Of a DNA stretch of 64,000 bases, positions 34,865 to 42,197 are shown piece after piece. The stretch is from Jonquetella anthropi DSM 22815 (GTDB lineage Bacteria; Synergistota; Synergistia; Synergistales; Dethiosulfovibrionaceae): positions 481,010 through 545,009 of the forward strand of contig NZ_CM001376.1 in assembly GCF_000237805.1 (NCBI RefSeq), in the 5' to 3' direction. The position numbers and the translations under genes are program-made. Under the pieces are notes generated by a model that had not been told where the DNA came from, ran no database searches, and saw only the letters and a program-made list of their open reading frames with translations. The first letter of the stretch is position 1. The number at the start of each line of letters is the position of its first letter.

Positions 34865-36793
34865 GTGGCCGGCCGGGAAATATCGCTGGTCATCGGCACG
34901 GCCGGACACATTGACCATGGCAAGACGACGCTGGTCAAGGCCCTGACCGGAACTGATCTGGACCGGCTGGAAGAGGAACGCCGGCGGGGCATTACCATCG
35001 AACTGGGCTTCACTCCATTGGAACTGCCCAGCGGCCGGGTTGTCAGTCTGGTCGACGTCCCCGGGCACGAGAAGCTCATCCGCCAGATGGTGGCCGGCGC
35101 CTCGGGCCTCGACGCGGTGATACTTGTCGTCGCGGCTGACGAGGGAGTCATGCCTCAGACGAGAGAGCACTTGGATATCCTCCAGCTTTTGGGGGTGTCC
35201 AAAGGCCTCGTCGTGCTCACCAAGTGCGACGTCGTCGAGGCGGACATCTACCGCATGGCCCGAGAGGACGTGACGGAGCTCGTCCGAGGAACGTTCCTTG
35301 AAGGAGCGCCGATTCTGCCGGTCTCTTCCGTCACAGGACAAGGCATTCCGGAGCTTAAAGCTGAGCTGGACCGATTCGTCGACAGCACGGCCCCGCGAGA
35401 CAGGAGCGGCGCGCTCTTTCTGCCGGTCGACCGGGTCTTTCACGTGGCCGGGTTCGGCACGGTCATCACCGGCACGTCGTGCCGCGGCTCGGTGACCCGC
35501 GGTGACGAGGTAGAGGTTTTGCCCGCCGGGCGGCCGTCTAAAGTGCGGTCCGTTCAGGTTCACGGGACGTCGGTCGTCCGGGCCGAGGCCGGCCAGAGAA
35601 CGGCTCTGTGCTTGGCCGGCATCGAGACGGATCAGGTGAAGCGCGGGGACGTCGTCTGCTCTGCCGGAGTTTTCAAGGCGACCGACTGTTTGGACGTGGG
35701 GCTGACCCTGCTGAAAACGGCTCCTGAGCCGCTGGCTCACTGGCAGCGGGTACGTCTCCATCTGGGAACGTCCGATGTGCTCGCCCGCGTGTCCCTGCTG
35801 TCCTCCCGGGAGCTGAACCCGGGAGAGGACGCGCCCGTTCAGCTGGTGCTTGAAGAACCTGCCGCCGCTTCCATCGGCCAGAGGTTCGTCATCCGCTTTT
35901 ACAGTCCCCTGCGGACCATCGGCGGAGGCGTCGTCATCAACCCTTACGGCCGTAAGCCGGGCAACCGGCGCGTCCGCGAGCGCATGAGCGGCGAGCTGCT
36001 GAACCTTGAAGGCTCTCTTGACCGAGACGACCGGGTCTGCCGGCTCGTCAGCGCGAGAGGCAAAATCGAGCTGAACGACCTGATGATCGCCTGTCAGGAG
36101 ATGAAAGAAGACCTGCTTCCCCAGCTGGAAGAGCTTCAGAAGTCCCAGCGTTTGGCGGTCGTGGCGGCCGGTTCAACGGTCGTCTTCTCCAACGAAGAGT
36201 TCAGCCGAAACGTCGAAAAGATCTGTTCTGCCTTGGCTGACTACCACGCCAAGTACTCGCACCAGCCCGGCGAAAAGCCCGACGAGCTGATCAACGGCCT
36301 GTTCGCCGAGCCGGACCGGAGGGTTGGGCGGGCGATTCTCGACCGGCTGGTTGCCGCCGGGAAAATATCCTCTGAAGGCGGGCTCATTCGTCTGCCGTCG
36401 TTCGTCCCTCTGGGGGACGAGGCCTTCGAGAAGAGTCGGACCGCCGTCCTTGACGCGTGCCGAGCCGCCGGGTATCAGTTCCTCACCATCGAAGAGCTCG
36501 GCGGCGCCGTCTCGATGAAGGCAAAGGGCTTGGCCGACCTGTTGGCTCAGCTGAAAAAGGGCGGCGACGCGGTCGTCTTGGACGGGACGTTCGTCACCTC
36601 TCGGGAGATGGTCGATCAGCTGGTCGAAAAGCTGTCGGCTGTTCAGGGCGGCGTCTCTCTGGCTGACGTGCGGGAGTTGACCGGCAGCAGCCGAAAGTTC
36701 ACCGTCCCGGTGATGGAGTACTTGGACGGACAGGGGATCACCCGTCGGGTCGGGGATAAGCGGATCGTCCTCCGTCGGAGCGGGGCTCGGTGA
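34865..36793 (+). CDS. selB: Selenocysteine-specific translation elongation factor
   Basis: This 642-residue GTPase has G1 [13 protein letters not shown], effector [13 protein letters not shown]3 DVPGHEKL and G4 TKCD. The C-terminal half (about residues 380-640) is made of winged-helix repeats that bind SECIS RNA. It delivers Sec-tRNA to in-frame UGA codons. The GTG start lies one base after the selA stop. No selD or tRNA-Sec gene is visible in the window. Confidence 0.96.
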   Translation: MAGREISLVIGTAGHIDHGKTTLVKALTGTDLDRLEEERRRGITIELGFTPLELPSGRVVSLVDVPGHEKLIRQMVAGASGLDAVILVVAADEGVMPQTREHLDILQLLGVSKGLVVLTKCDVVEADIYRMAREDVTELVRGTFLEGAPILPVSSVTGQGIPELKAELDRFVDSTAPRDRSGALFLPVDRVFHVAGFGTVITGTSCRGSVTRGDEVEVLPAGRPSKVRSVQVHGTSVVRAEAGQRTALCLAGIETDQVKRGDVVCSAGVFKATDCLDVGLTLLKTAPEPLAHWQRVRLHLGTSDVLARVSLLSSRELNPGEDAPVQLVLEEPAAASIGQRFVIRFYSPLRTIGGGVVINPYGRKPGNRRVRERMSGELLNLEGSLDRDDRVCRLVSARGKIELNDLMIACQEMKEDLLPQLEELQKSQRLAVVAAGSTVVFSNEEFSRNVEKICSALADYHAKYSHQPGEKPDELINGLFAEPDRRVGRAILDRLVAAGKISSEGGLIRLPSFVPLGDEAFEKSRTAVLDACRAAGYQFLTIEELGGAVSMKAKGLADLLAQLKKGGDAVVLDGTFVTSREMVDQLVEKLSAVQGGVSLADVRELTGSSRKFTVPVMEYLDGQGITRRVGDKRIVLRRSGAR

Positions 36794-37620
36794 TGGCCGC
36801 CGCCGTCAGCCCTCTGACCGTTCCCAGCTATGCCAAAATCAACCTGACGCTTCGCATCGGCCCTCGCCGGCCTGACGGGTATCACGAACTGACCTCTCTG
36901 GTCTGGCGGACGCCGCCGGTCGAGAGCCTGACGATCGCGCCGGCGGCGCGTGACGCTCTGTCGGTGACCGGCTGTCAGATCGAAGGCGAAAATGTCCTCG
37001 TCAAGGCGCTGAGAATGATCCGCGCCGAAGGGGAAAACGTCCCTCCGCTGGCAACCGCGCTGGACAAGCGCGTGCCGCCCGGATCTGGGCTTGGCGCCGG
37101 AAGCGGCAACGGCGCGGCGTTTCTTCAAGCCATCGAAACTCTGGGCTTTCAAATTGCGGTCGCGCGGGACGCCGCCGGTGCAGACGGATATTTTTTCCTG
37201 TCCGGAGCGCAGACTGCCCTGATGAGGGGAATCGGAAACGACGTGACGCCCTGCAGAGCGGCGGAGCTTTCCTGTATCGCCGTCTGTCCCAACTGGCCGA
37301 CCAACACCGCTCGCGCGTACGCTCGGCTCGACGGGCTACGGGCCAAGCCGCAGGACATGGAAGAGGCGCAACGCGAAGCCATGCGAGTGTTGGACGCGCT
37401 ATGTGCTGGAGAAAAAGTCGGCCTTCTGCCCAACGACTTTTTAGCCCTTGCCGCCGAGCGGGCGGAGTACGGGGAACTTTTTGCCGCGTTTTCCGACGCA
37501 GGCGCTCTGGCGTGGGGGCTCACCGGGAGCGGCAGCGCCGCGTTCGGCGTTTGGCCCTTCGGGAAGGCTCCGGAACTTGAGCTGAACGAACCTTGGATCA
37601 GGACGATTCTGCGCCTGTGA
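36793..37620 (+). CDS. ispE: 4-diphosphocytidyl-2-C-methyl-D-erythritol kinase
   Basis: This 275-residue GHMP kinase acts in the non-mevalonate isoprenoid pathway. SYAKINLTLRIGPRRPDGYHEL is the diagnostic N-terminus in pieces, and the ATP loop reads PPGSGLGAGSGNGAA. A late TGSGSAAFG completes the family pattern. ATG 36793 overlaps the selB stop; GTG 36790 is the alternative. It is followed by purR with a short gap. Confidence 0.94.
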   Translation: MAAAVSPLTVPSYAKINLTLRIGPRRPDGYHELTSLVWRTPPVESLTIAPAARDALSVTGCQIEGENVLVKALRMIRAEGENVPPLATALDKRVPPGSGLGAGSGNGAAFLQAIETLGFQIAVARDAAGADGYFFLSGAQTALMRGIGNDVTPCRAAELSCIAVCPNWPTNTARAYARLDGLRAKPQDMEEAQREAMRVLDALCAGEKVGLLPNDFLALAAERAEYGELFAAFSDAGALAWGLTGSGSAAFGVWPFGKAPELELNEPWIRTILRL

Positions 37621-37649
37621 CGTGCGCAGCAGATGAAAGGAGACCTGTC

Positions 37650-38489
37650 GTGCGTGGTCAAAGAATTGAACGGCTGATTCGCATTACTTCGAGATTTCTT
37701 TCCTCCCCGTCCAGTCCCATCTCGCTGACTGGACTGGCGGACGATTTTTCGGTCTCAAAAACCGTCATCAGCGACGACGTGGCGGTCATCGACGAGACGC
37801 TTCAGCTGGAAGGCTTCGGACGGATCGTCGTCGACCGGGGGCGAGCCGGCGGAGCGGCCTACGTTCCCAGTCTGTCGCCTCTTCGCCGGAAAACGTTCCT
37901 TGACGAGATGGTCGCGCGGCTGGGCCAGAGTTCCCGCCGCCTGCCCGCCGGGTTCATCTACTACGCCGACGTCCTGTTTCACCCGGCTACTGTCGAGTTG
38001 CTCGGGCTCGCTCTGGCGTCCGACTTCCTCGCCTCAAAGCCGACCATCGTCATGACGTCGGAAGTCAAGGGAATCCCGCTGGGACTCTCCACCGCCCGCG
38101 CCTTAGGGCTGCCTCTCGCTCTCTGCCGGTTCCGCAACAGGGCGAGCGACGGGCCGGCCGTGTGCGTCCACTATCCGACGCCGGCGGGAGAAGCTCGGGC
38201 TGTTTACATGGGAACAAAACAGCTCGGTTCGGACGATCGGGTGCTCATCGTGGACGACTTCGTCCGGGGCGGCAGTACCGTGGCGGGAATGTGTCAGGTG
38301 TCCAGGGAGTTCGGCGCTCAAATCGTCGGGGTCGGCGCGTTCATTCTCGCCGACGAGCCGGCGAAGAAGGCCGTTTCCGGCTGTCAGAGCCTGCTTCGTC
38401 TGTCGCCGGGCCGTCGGCTGTATATCTCCGGTGAGGAGGCCCCGACCGAACCGTACGACGATGACGCGGAAGGCTTGACCGTGTTATAA
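37650..38489 (+). CDS. purR: PurR-type purine operon regulator (PRTase fold)
   Basis: This 279-residue protein has an N-terminal winged helix (residues 1-72, LTGLADDFSVSKTVISDDVAVI) and a type I PRTase domain with the PRPP loop VLIVDDFVRGGSTVAGM. In Bacillus the homologue represses purine genes unless PRPP is high. GTG 37650 has AAAGGAG seven bases upstream. Its proximity to ispE matches the Firmicute gene neighbourhood. Its targets are not in this window as far as I can see. Confidence 0.92.
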   Translation: MRGQRIERLIRITSRFLSSPSSPISLTGLADDFSVSKTVISDDVAVIDETLQLEGFGRIVVDRGRAGGAAYVPSLSPLRRKTFLDEMVARLGQSSRRLPAGFIYYADVLFHPATVELLGLALASDFLASKPTIVMTSEVKGIPLGLSTARALGLPLALCRFRNRASDGPAVCVHYPTPAGEARAVYMGTKQLGSDDRVLIVDDFVRGGSTVAGMCQVSREFGAQIVGVGAFILADEPAKKAVSGCQSLLRLSPGRRLYISGEEAPTEPYDDDAEGLTVL

Positions 38490-38490
38490 T
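38482..38490 (+). promoter_or_regulatory. Extended -10 element before the ferredoxin gene
   Basis: A TGTTATAAT element gives a perfect extended -10. No convincing -35 is seen 16-18 bases upstream. It overlaps the end of purR. Confidence 0.6.
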
Positions 38491-38513
38491 CCCACACATG
38501 GGAGGTGCCGTTC

Positions 38514-38696
38514 ATGAAGGTCTCGATTAACGAAGAACGGTGCATCGGCTGCGGCGTCTGCATCCAGATAGATCCGGACGTGTTTTCTCTCGCCAGCTCA
38601 CGTGGTGTGGCAAAAGTCATCCGCCCTGAAGGCAACAGCTTGGTGTCTCAGGCGATGACCAGCTGTCCTGTTGACGCTATCATCGTCGAGGAATAA
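38514..38696 (+). CDS. [4Fe-4S] ferredoxin, single cluster
   Basis: This 60-residue electron carrier has three ligands in CIGCGVC (residues 12-18) and the fourth in SCPVDAI. It is the single-cluster ferredoxin type found in thermophiles and anaerobes. ATG 38514 has GGGAGGTG about 8 bases upstream. The partner enzyme is not obvious. The following tRNA may be on the same transcript. Confidence 0.93.
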   Translation: MKVSINEERCIGCGVCIQIDPDVFSLASSRGVAKVIRPEGNSLVSQAMTSCPVDAIIVEE

Positions 38697-38709
38697 ACTT
38701 CCCGTACTC

Positions 38710-38785
38710 GGGCCCATAGCTCAAGGGTTAGAGCTGCCGGCTCATAACCGGGAGGTTCCAGGTTCAAATCCTGGTGGGCCCACCA
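38710..38785 (+). tRNA. tRNA with CAU anticodon (Met elongator or Ile2)
   Basis: The cloverleaf has a GGGCCCA/TGGGCCC acceptor stem, a GCTC/GAGC D-stem, anticodon loop CTCATAA, T-arm CCAGGTTCAAATCCTGG and an encoded CCA. The CAU anticodon alone cannot tell elongator Met from lysidine-modified Ile2; the D-loop and GGCTCATAACC context resemble Ile2 of Bacillus. Initiator tRNA is unlikely because the three-G/three-C anticodon-stem signature is absent. Confidence 0.93.
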
Positions 38786-38792
38786 GAAGGTT

Positions 38793-38833
38793 ACAGTCCC
38801 CGCGGAAATTTTTCCGCGGGGACTGTTTTTTTT
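38793..38833 (+). terminator. Strong terminator after the CAU tRNA
   Basis: A stem of about 15 bp, from ACAGTCCCCGCGGAA with its complement ending GGGGACTGT, is followed by eight T residues. Confidence 0.95.
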
Positions 38834-39020
38834 GATGACTTCGAGTTGTTCTGTTCGTTGTTTAGCCAAGAAAGAAATGCCGTCACGCTTCTTTAGCCGC
38901 TTTCCATTGAGGTTTGTGCTGCTCCCGTGCCCTTGAGATCGACTGGCAAACGGTGGGTGATGAGGTCTTAACTCATGACCGCACGATTACACAGACTGGC
39001 CTCGTTTGACGGAAAAGGCC
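38834..39020. other. Non-coding stretch before the heptad array
   Basis: I see no supported gene, tRNA or known RNA core here. Open frames that cross it are short and lack Shine-Dalgarno sequences. It is the left part of a gene-poor kilobase (38834-39860). Confidence 0.5.
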
Positions 39021-39181
39021 AAGTCCCAAGCCCAAAGCCCCAAGCCCCAAGCCCCAAGCCCCAAGCCCGAAGCCCCAAGCCCGAAGCCCCAAGCCCGAAG
39101 CCCCAAGCCCGAAGCCCCAAGCCCGAAGCCCCAAGCCCGAAGCCCCAAGCCCGAAGCCCCAAGCCCGAAGCCCCAAGCCCG
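39021..39181. repeat. Heptanucleotide tandem array, 23 units of AAGCCCN
   Basis: Twenty-three contiguous 7-base units run from 39021 to 39181. The first five are AAGTCCC, AAGCCCA and three AAGCCCC. The rest are nine exact copies of the 14-base unit AAGCCCCAAGCCCG. On the minus strand this reads as repeated GGGGCTT/GGGCTTC, able in principle to form G-quadruplexes. The near-perfect regularity suggests recent slippage expansion. All six frames through it give low-complexity Pro/Lys- or Gly-rich peptides, so coding is unlikely. Confidence 0.95.
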
Positions 39182-39193
39182 GCCTAGGCCGGG
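39178..39193. repeat. 16-bp perfect palindrome closing the heptad array
   Basis: CCCGGCCTAGGCCGGG is its own reverse complement, and its first bases are the last repeat unit. It could extrude as a short hairpin at the array edge. Confidence 0.85.
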
Positions 39194-39277
39194 CCTTTCG
39201 GCGGTCGTCCCTCATTCGTCATCTGTAAGGAAAGGACGTAGCTTCCCAACTTCGAGAGCTGAGGCAACGTCTTTTTT

Positions 39278-39311
39278 AAATGCCGCGCCTCTCTCGCGGC
39301 GCGGCATTTTT
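39278..39311 (+). terminator. Orphan intrinsic terminator
   Basis: TGCCGCGCC (39281-39289), an eight-base loop and GGCGCGGCA (39298-39306) are followed by TTTTT. No recognised gene precedes it since the terminator at 38793-38833, so it may end an unannotated transcript that includes the heptad array. Confidence 0.8.
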
Positions 39312-39860
39312 CGTGTGCGCTGGTCGGTGTGCTCTGCCTTGAGAGGCTGTCTTGCGTCCATCCGCGTGCGGCGGGCGGTTTGGCAAAAGAGTTGGTCTGT
39401 TGGCTACCAGACGTCTGATCGGTCCGGGACGTGGTTGTCCCTAGTATTTTTAGTTTGAAACAGTTTCTGTCCCTCTTTTTTCTGCCAGACTGCAAGCGTT
39501 TTTTCGCGGCTGAAGGTGATTTTGGGGGCTTACAGCGTCAATTTTTGCCTTCTGACCACGATAAAGCGAGAGGGGACAGCGCTGTCCTTGTGACGGGGGC
39601 ATAAGTAAAATTTAGTGCATAATTGATTGATCATCAGTCGTTCATCGTGTCATCCTATAGCGTTTTTCCTGTAATCTGCACGAGCTGGCTTTTGGGGCGA
39701 TTCTATAAGGCGTTGATATCACTGGTGTTTAATTAATGCTGATAATAAAGCAATGAATAATGCAATTGATTTATCGTAAACTTTTGTTTCGTTAAATACG
39801 GTTTGTCGGAAACGTGGCATGAGTATACTGGGGCCATCTTCTTTGAAAGGGGAGAGTTTC
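39312..39860. other. Non-coding stretch upstream of the first ZinT-like gene
   Basis: About 550 bases, increasingly A+T-rich toward the right, hold no supported gene. A perfect 14-bp palindrome GGACAGCGCTGTCC lies at 39574-39587. A TATACT (39824-39829) with TTTGTC 16 bases upstream is the likely promoter of the following gene. Confidence 0.55.
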
Positions 39861-40457
39861 ATGAAGTTGAGTTCTTTGTTTGGTTCCATCGCGTTAGTGG
39901 CGGCTCTGGGGGGCATGGCGTTGGCCCAAGATAAGAGCGGTTTGAAGGATTGGGCCGGCGAGTACGTGAGCGCCGACGCGTTCTTGTCCGCACCGCAGGC
40001 AGACGAGTTCTGCCAGAAGGTTGTTGACGAAGCGAAGAAGGCCGGCAAGGACGTGACGGCTGATCAGGTAAAAGAAAACGTCGGCGGGCAGTTTGAGTCC
40101 CAGTTCAAGAGCGCCCTGATTGACGAGAGCGGCATAACGTTTGAGATCAAGGAAGACGGTCAGAGCATTCACGTTGATTACGAGTTCAAGGGCGCCGTCA
40201 GCGCCGCCGACGGGACGAAATGGTACGCCTTCGACGCGAAGGAAGCTCCGGCTGACAGCAAGCTGTCTCATGTGATTTTGAGCGATCTGAGCGGTGACCC
40301 TGAGCAGCTTCAGATTCGGTGCGGAGAGGGAAGCGCAGCCGAGCTGGCTGACAACCCGGGCGCCGCGTGGTGCAGCGTTCTGTTCCACAAGGATCTCGCA
40401 CCTGCTGATTTCCTGTCCAAACTTGACCCGGCCGCGGTCGCCGAGAAGATGGAGTAA
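39861..40457 (+). CDS. ZinT-like secreted protein with degenerate metal site
   Basis: This is a 198-residue protein with a signal peptide (MKLSSLFGSIALVAALGGMALA). The mature domain resembles the zinc-binding lipocalin-like ZinT/YodA family: LKDWAGEYVSADAF near the start, then SGITFEI and VDYEFKG strands. In the zinc-binding segment it reads LSHVILSDLSGDPEQLQIRCG (residues about 135-155): the first His is kept, but the HxH pair of the family is QLQ. The neighbour at 40756 keeps all three. It probably arose by tandem duplication and has lost or changed metal binding. ATG 39861 follows GGGGAGAG. Confidence 0.8.
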   Translation: MKLSSLFGSIALVAALGGMALAQDKSGLKDWAGEYVSADAFLSAPQADEFCQKVVDEAKKAGKDVTADQVKENVGGQFESQFKSALIDESGITFEIKEDGQSIHVDYEFKGAVSAADGTKWYAFDAKEAPADSKLSHVILSDLSGDPEQLQIRCGEGSAAELADNPGAAWCSVLFHKDLAPADFLSKLDPAAVAEKME

Positions 40458-40478
40458 TTTTCCGGCTAAGATTTTCTC

Positions 40479-40506
40479 AACCCGCGCGGAAACGCGCGGG
40501 TTTTTT
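40479..40506 (+). terminator. Terminator after the first ZinT-like gene
   Basis: A 10-bp stem AACCCGCGCG/CGCGCGGGTT with a GAAA tetraloop is followed by TTTT. It separates the two paralogues into independent transcripts. Confidence 0.92.
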
Positions 40507-40755
40507 ATCCTTTCATTTTTTGCAGTGTCTTGTCTGAAGGGAGTAAGCAAGAAGACGCCGATATGGCTGTGCGATCGAGCGGCTGAAGGCGCGCTCCGTC
40601 AGGACGACGGACAGCCGCTCGTCCGGCAGGCTCAGAAATTTTCGAGAGAAATTCTTTCAGCGGTCCTACTGATATTATTCCCAAGGTTAGATACTGTTTT
40701 ATCAAAACGTGTCACGTGTAAGATATAACTATCTTTTGTGAAGGGAAGGATGTCA

Positions 40756-41364
40756 ATGAAGTTTCGTTCGTTGCTTTGTTCCGTAGCTCTGGGGCTTTTT
40801 GCCTTTGGCGGGATCGCCGCTGCTCAGGATAAGGCTGAGATCACTGGGCTGAAAGATTGGGCCGGCGAGTACGTGAGCGCTCAGACGTTCTGGACTGATG
40901 CTCGGACTGAGGACTTCTTCAAGGCAGTCGTCGAAGAGGGCGAGAAGCAGGGCAAGCCGGCTACCGTTGATCAGGTGAAGCAGAAGATGTCCGACATGTA
41001 TCATTCGGGCTATCAGGCTGCTGTGGTTGACGAGAACGGCATCACCTTTGAGTCAAAAGACGGCAAGAGCGTTCGCGTTGACTACGAGTTCAAGGGCGCT
41101 GTGAAGGATGCGGACGGCGAAGATTGGTATTCTTTCGAGGCCAAGGGCACGCCTGAGGACAGCCAGCTGACTCACCTGGTGTTGATTCCTCTGCACGGCG
41201 ATCCCCAGCACTTCCACTTCCGTTACGGCGAGGTAAGCGCTGAAGATCTGCTCACCAAGCCCGAGTATCACGGCTGGTGGGGCACGTTCGTTCACAAGGG
41301 CTTGACCTATGAGAAGTACATGGAGAAGATGAAGCCCGCGACGTTCGTCAAGTACGTCCTGTAA
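40756..41364 (+). CDS. zinT: ZinT-like periplasmic zinc-binding protein
   Basis: This 202-residue secreted protein has signal peptide MKFRSLLCSVALGLFAFGGIAAA. LKDWAGEYVSAQTF and YHSGYQ match the ZinT/YodA family start. The zinc ligands appear intact as LTH at about residue 140 and HFHF at about 153-156 in QHFHFRYG. In Enterobacteria ZinT binds periplasmic zinc or cadmium and assists ZnuABC under zinc limitation. ATG 40756 was preferred over 40750 for Shine-Dalgarno spacing. About 300 bases, with a terminator, separate it from its paralogue, so it has its own promoter. Confidence 0.88.
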   Translation: MKFRSLLCSVALGLFAFGGIAAAQDKAEITGLKDWAGEYVSAQTFWTDARTEDFFKAVVEEGEKQGKPATVDQVKQKMSDMYHSGYQAAVVDENGITFESKDGKSVRVDYEFKGAVKDADGEDWYSFEAKGTPEDSQLTHLVLIPLHGDPQHFHFRYGEVSAEDLLTKPEYHGWWGTFVHKGLTYEKYMEKMKPATFVKYVL

Positions 41365-41386
41365 CTTTTCACAACAAAGAACTTTA

Positions 41387-41427
41387 ACGAGAGGCCCCGC
41401 ACGCTCTGTGCGGGGCCTCTCGTTTTA
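41387..41427 (+). terminator. Terminator after zinT
   Basis: A 17-bp perfect stem, AACGAGAGGCCCCGCAC with its complement, is followed by TTTTAGG. The reverse orientation also ends in a T-containing tail. Confidence 0.92.
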
Positions 41428-41469
41428 GGACGCGTCATTTTTGACAAAGGTTGGCAGATCTGGGGCAAA

Positions 41470-41503
41470 GAAAAAGCCCCGGCTCGGATTGCTGGGGCGG
41501 GGC
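41470..41503 (-). terminator. Probable terminator of tRNA-Ser(TGA)
   Basis: On the minus strand AGCCCCG and CGGGGCT, separated by a larger loop, are followed by TTTTTCTTT. Confidence 0.7.
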
Positions 41504-41509
41504 TGCAGG

Positions 41510-41595
41510 TGGCGGAGGGAAAGAGATTCGAACTCTTGAGGCTGACGCCTAACGGTTTTCAAGACCGTCGCCTTCGACCGCTCGGCCATCCCTCC
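41510..41595 (-). tRNA. tRNA-Ser, anticodon TGA
   Basis: The acceptor stem GGAGGGA/TCCCTCC, the class II long variable arm, T-loop TTCGAAT and an encoded CCA (41512-41510) are clear. The anticodon loop CTTGAAA gives TGA, reading UCA/UCG. Confidence 0.95.
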
Positions 41596-41604
41596 GTGCG
41601 ATGT

Positions 41605-41613
41605 ATTATATCA
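41605..41613 (-). promoter_or_regulatory. Extended -10 of the tRNA-Ser(TGA) promoter
   Basis: TGATATAAT on the minus strand lies 9-10 bases before the tRNA 5' end. The -35 region is weak (GACAAA at 18 bases). Confidence 0.65.
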
Positions 41614-41672
41614 CGGAGGTGTGATATGTTTGTCATGAAAGTCTTTGTCGGTTTTCAGGAGGAGGGAACAGT

Positions 41673-42110
41673 TTGATTTGTCGATCTTGTGACGTGACGT
41701 TTCGGGTGAGATATGCCGAGACGGATCAGATGGGCATTGCCCACCACAGCAATTATTTTGTCTGGTTTGAGATGGGACGTTCCGAGCTGTGCCTCCTGTG
41801 GGGCGTGCCGTATGAGCAATGGGAGAAGGCCGGAGTCATTCTGCCGCTGGCCGAAGTGTCGTGTCGGTACCGTCGGCCGGCCCTGTACGACGAACAGCTG
41901 CGGCTGGTCACGACCCTGGATTCGGTGAGTCGGGTCAGCGTTTCATTTTCTTATCGACTTTTGGGGGCCGAAGGGGAGCTTCGCGCCCAAGGGTGGACGA
42001 AGCACGCTTTCGCGTCGCCGGATGGAAAGCTGATTAAAGGGGGCCACGAGTTCCTTTCGCCGCTGATCGAGACGATGAAAAGGGTCTTGGAGACGCCGGA
42101 GAACGCCTGA
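41673..42110 (+). CDS. Acyl-CoA thioesterase, YbgC/4HBT hot-dog family
   Basis: This 145-residue single hot-dog-domain protein has the catalytic Asp in the family motif RYAETDQMGIAHHSNYFVWFE (in pieces: YAETDQMG then HHSNY). TTG 41673 is preceded by AGGAGGAGGG at 7-8 bases. YbgC-type enzymes hydrolyse short- or long-chain acyl-CoA or acyl-ACP. It stands alone between a tRNA and the iron-type ABC operon. Confidence 0.9.
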   Translation: MICRSCDVTFRVRYAETDQMGIAHHSNYFVWFEMGRSELCLLWGVPYEQWEKAGVILPLAEVSCRYRRPALYDEQLRLVTTLDSVSRVSVSFSYRLLGAEGELRAQGWTKHAFASPDGKLIKGGHEFLSPLIETMKRVLETPENA

Positions 42111-42197
42111 CCATCTGTGCGGCAGGTCACGGACGCGCTATAATCAACATACTTTCAGCTGGGCGCTGGCCCGGCGATTCGTGAGGAGATGATTCAG

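Noticed and set aside
39021-39181. Heptad array considered as a CRISPR array
   Set aside because: Units are contiguous with no spacers and no cas genes are present.
39006-39458. Proline/lysine-repeat open frame through the heptad array (and Gly-rich frames opposite)
   Set aside because: The periodic peptide is a by-product of 7-base repeats, equally open in several frames, with no Shine-Dalgarno or homologous flank.
38834-39860. tmRNA, RNase P RNA or 6S RNA in the gene-poor kilobase
   Set aside because: No tRNA-like end, GAGGAAAGTC core or closing long helix could be recognised by eye.
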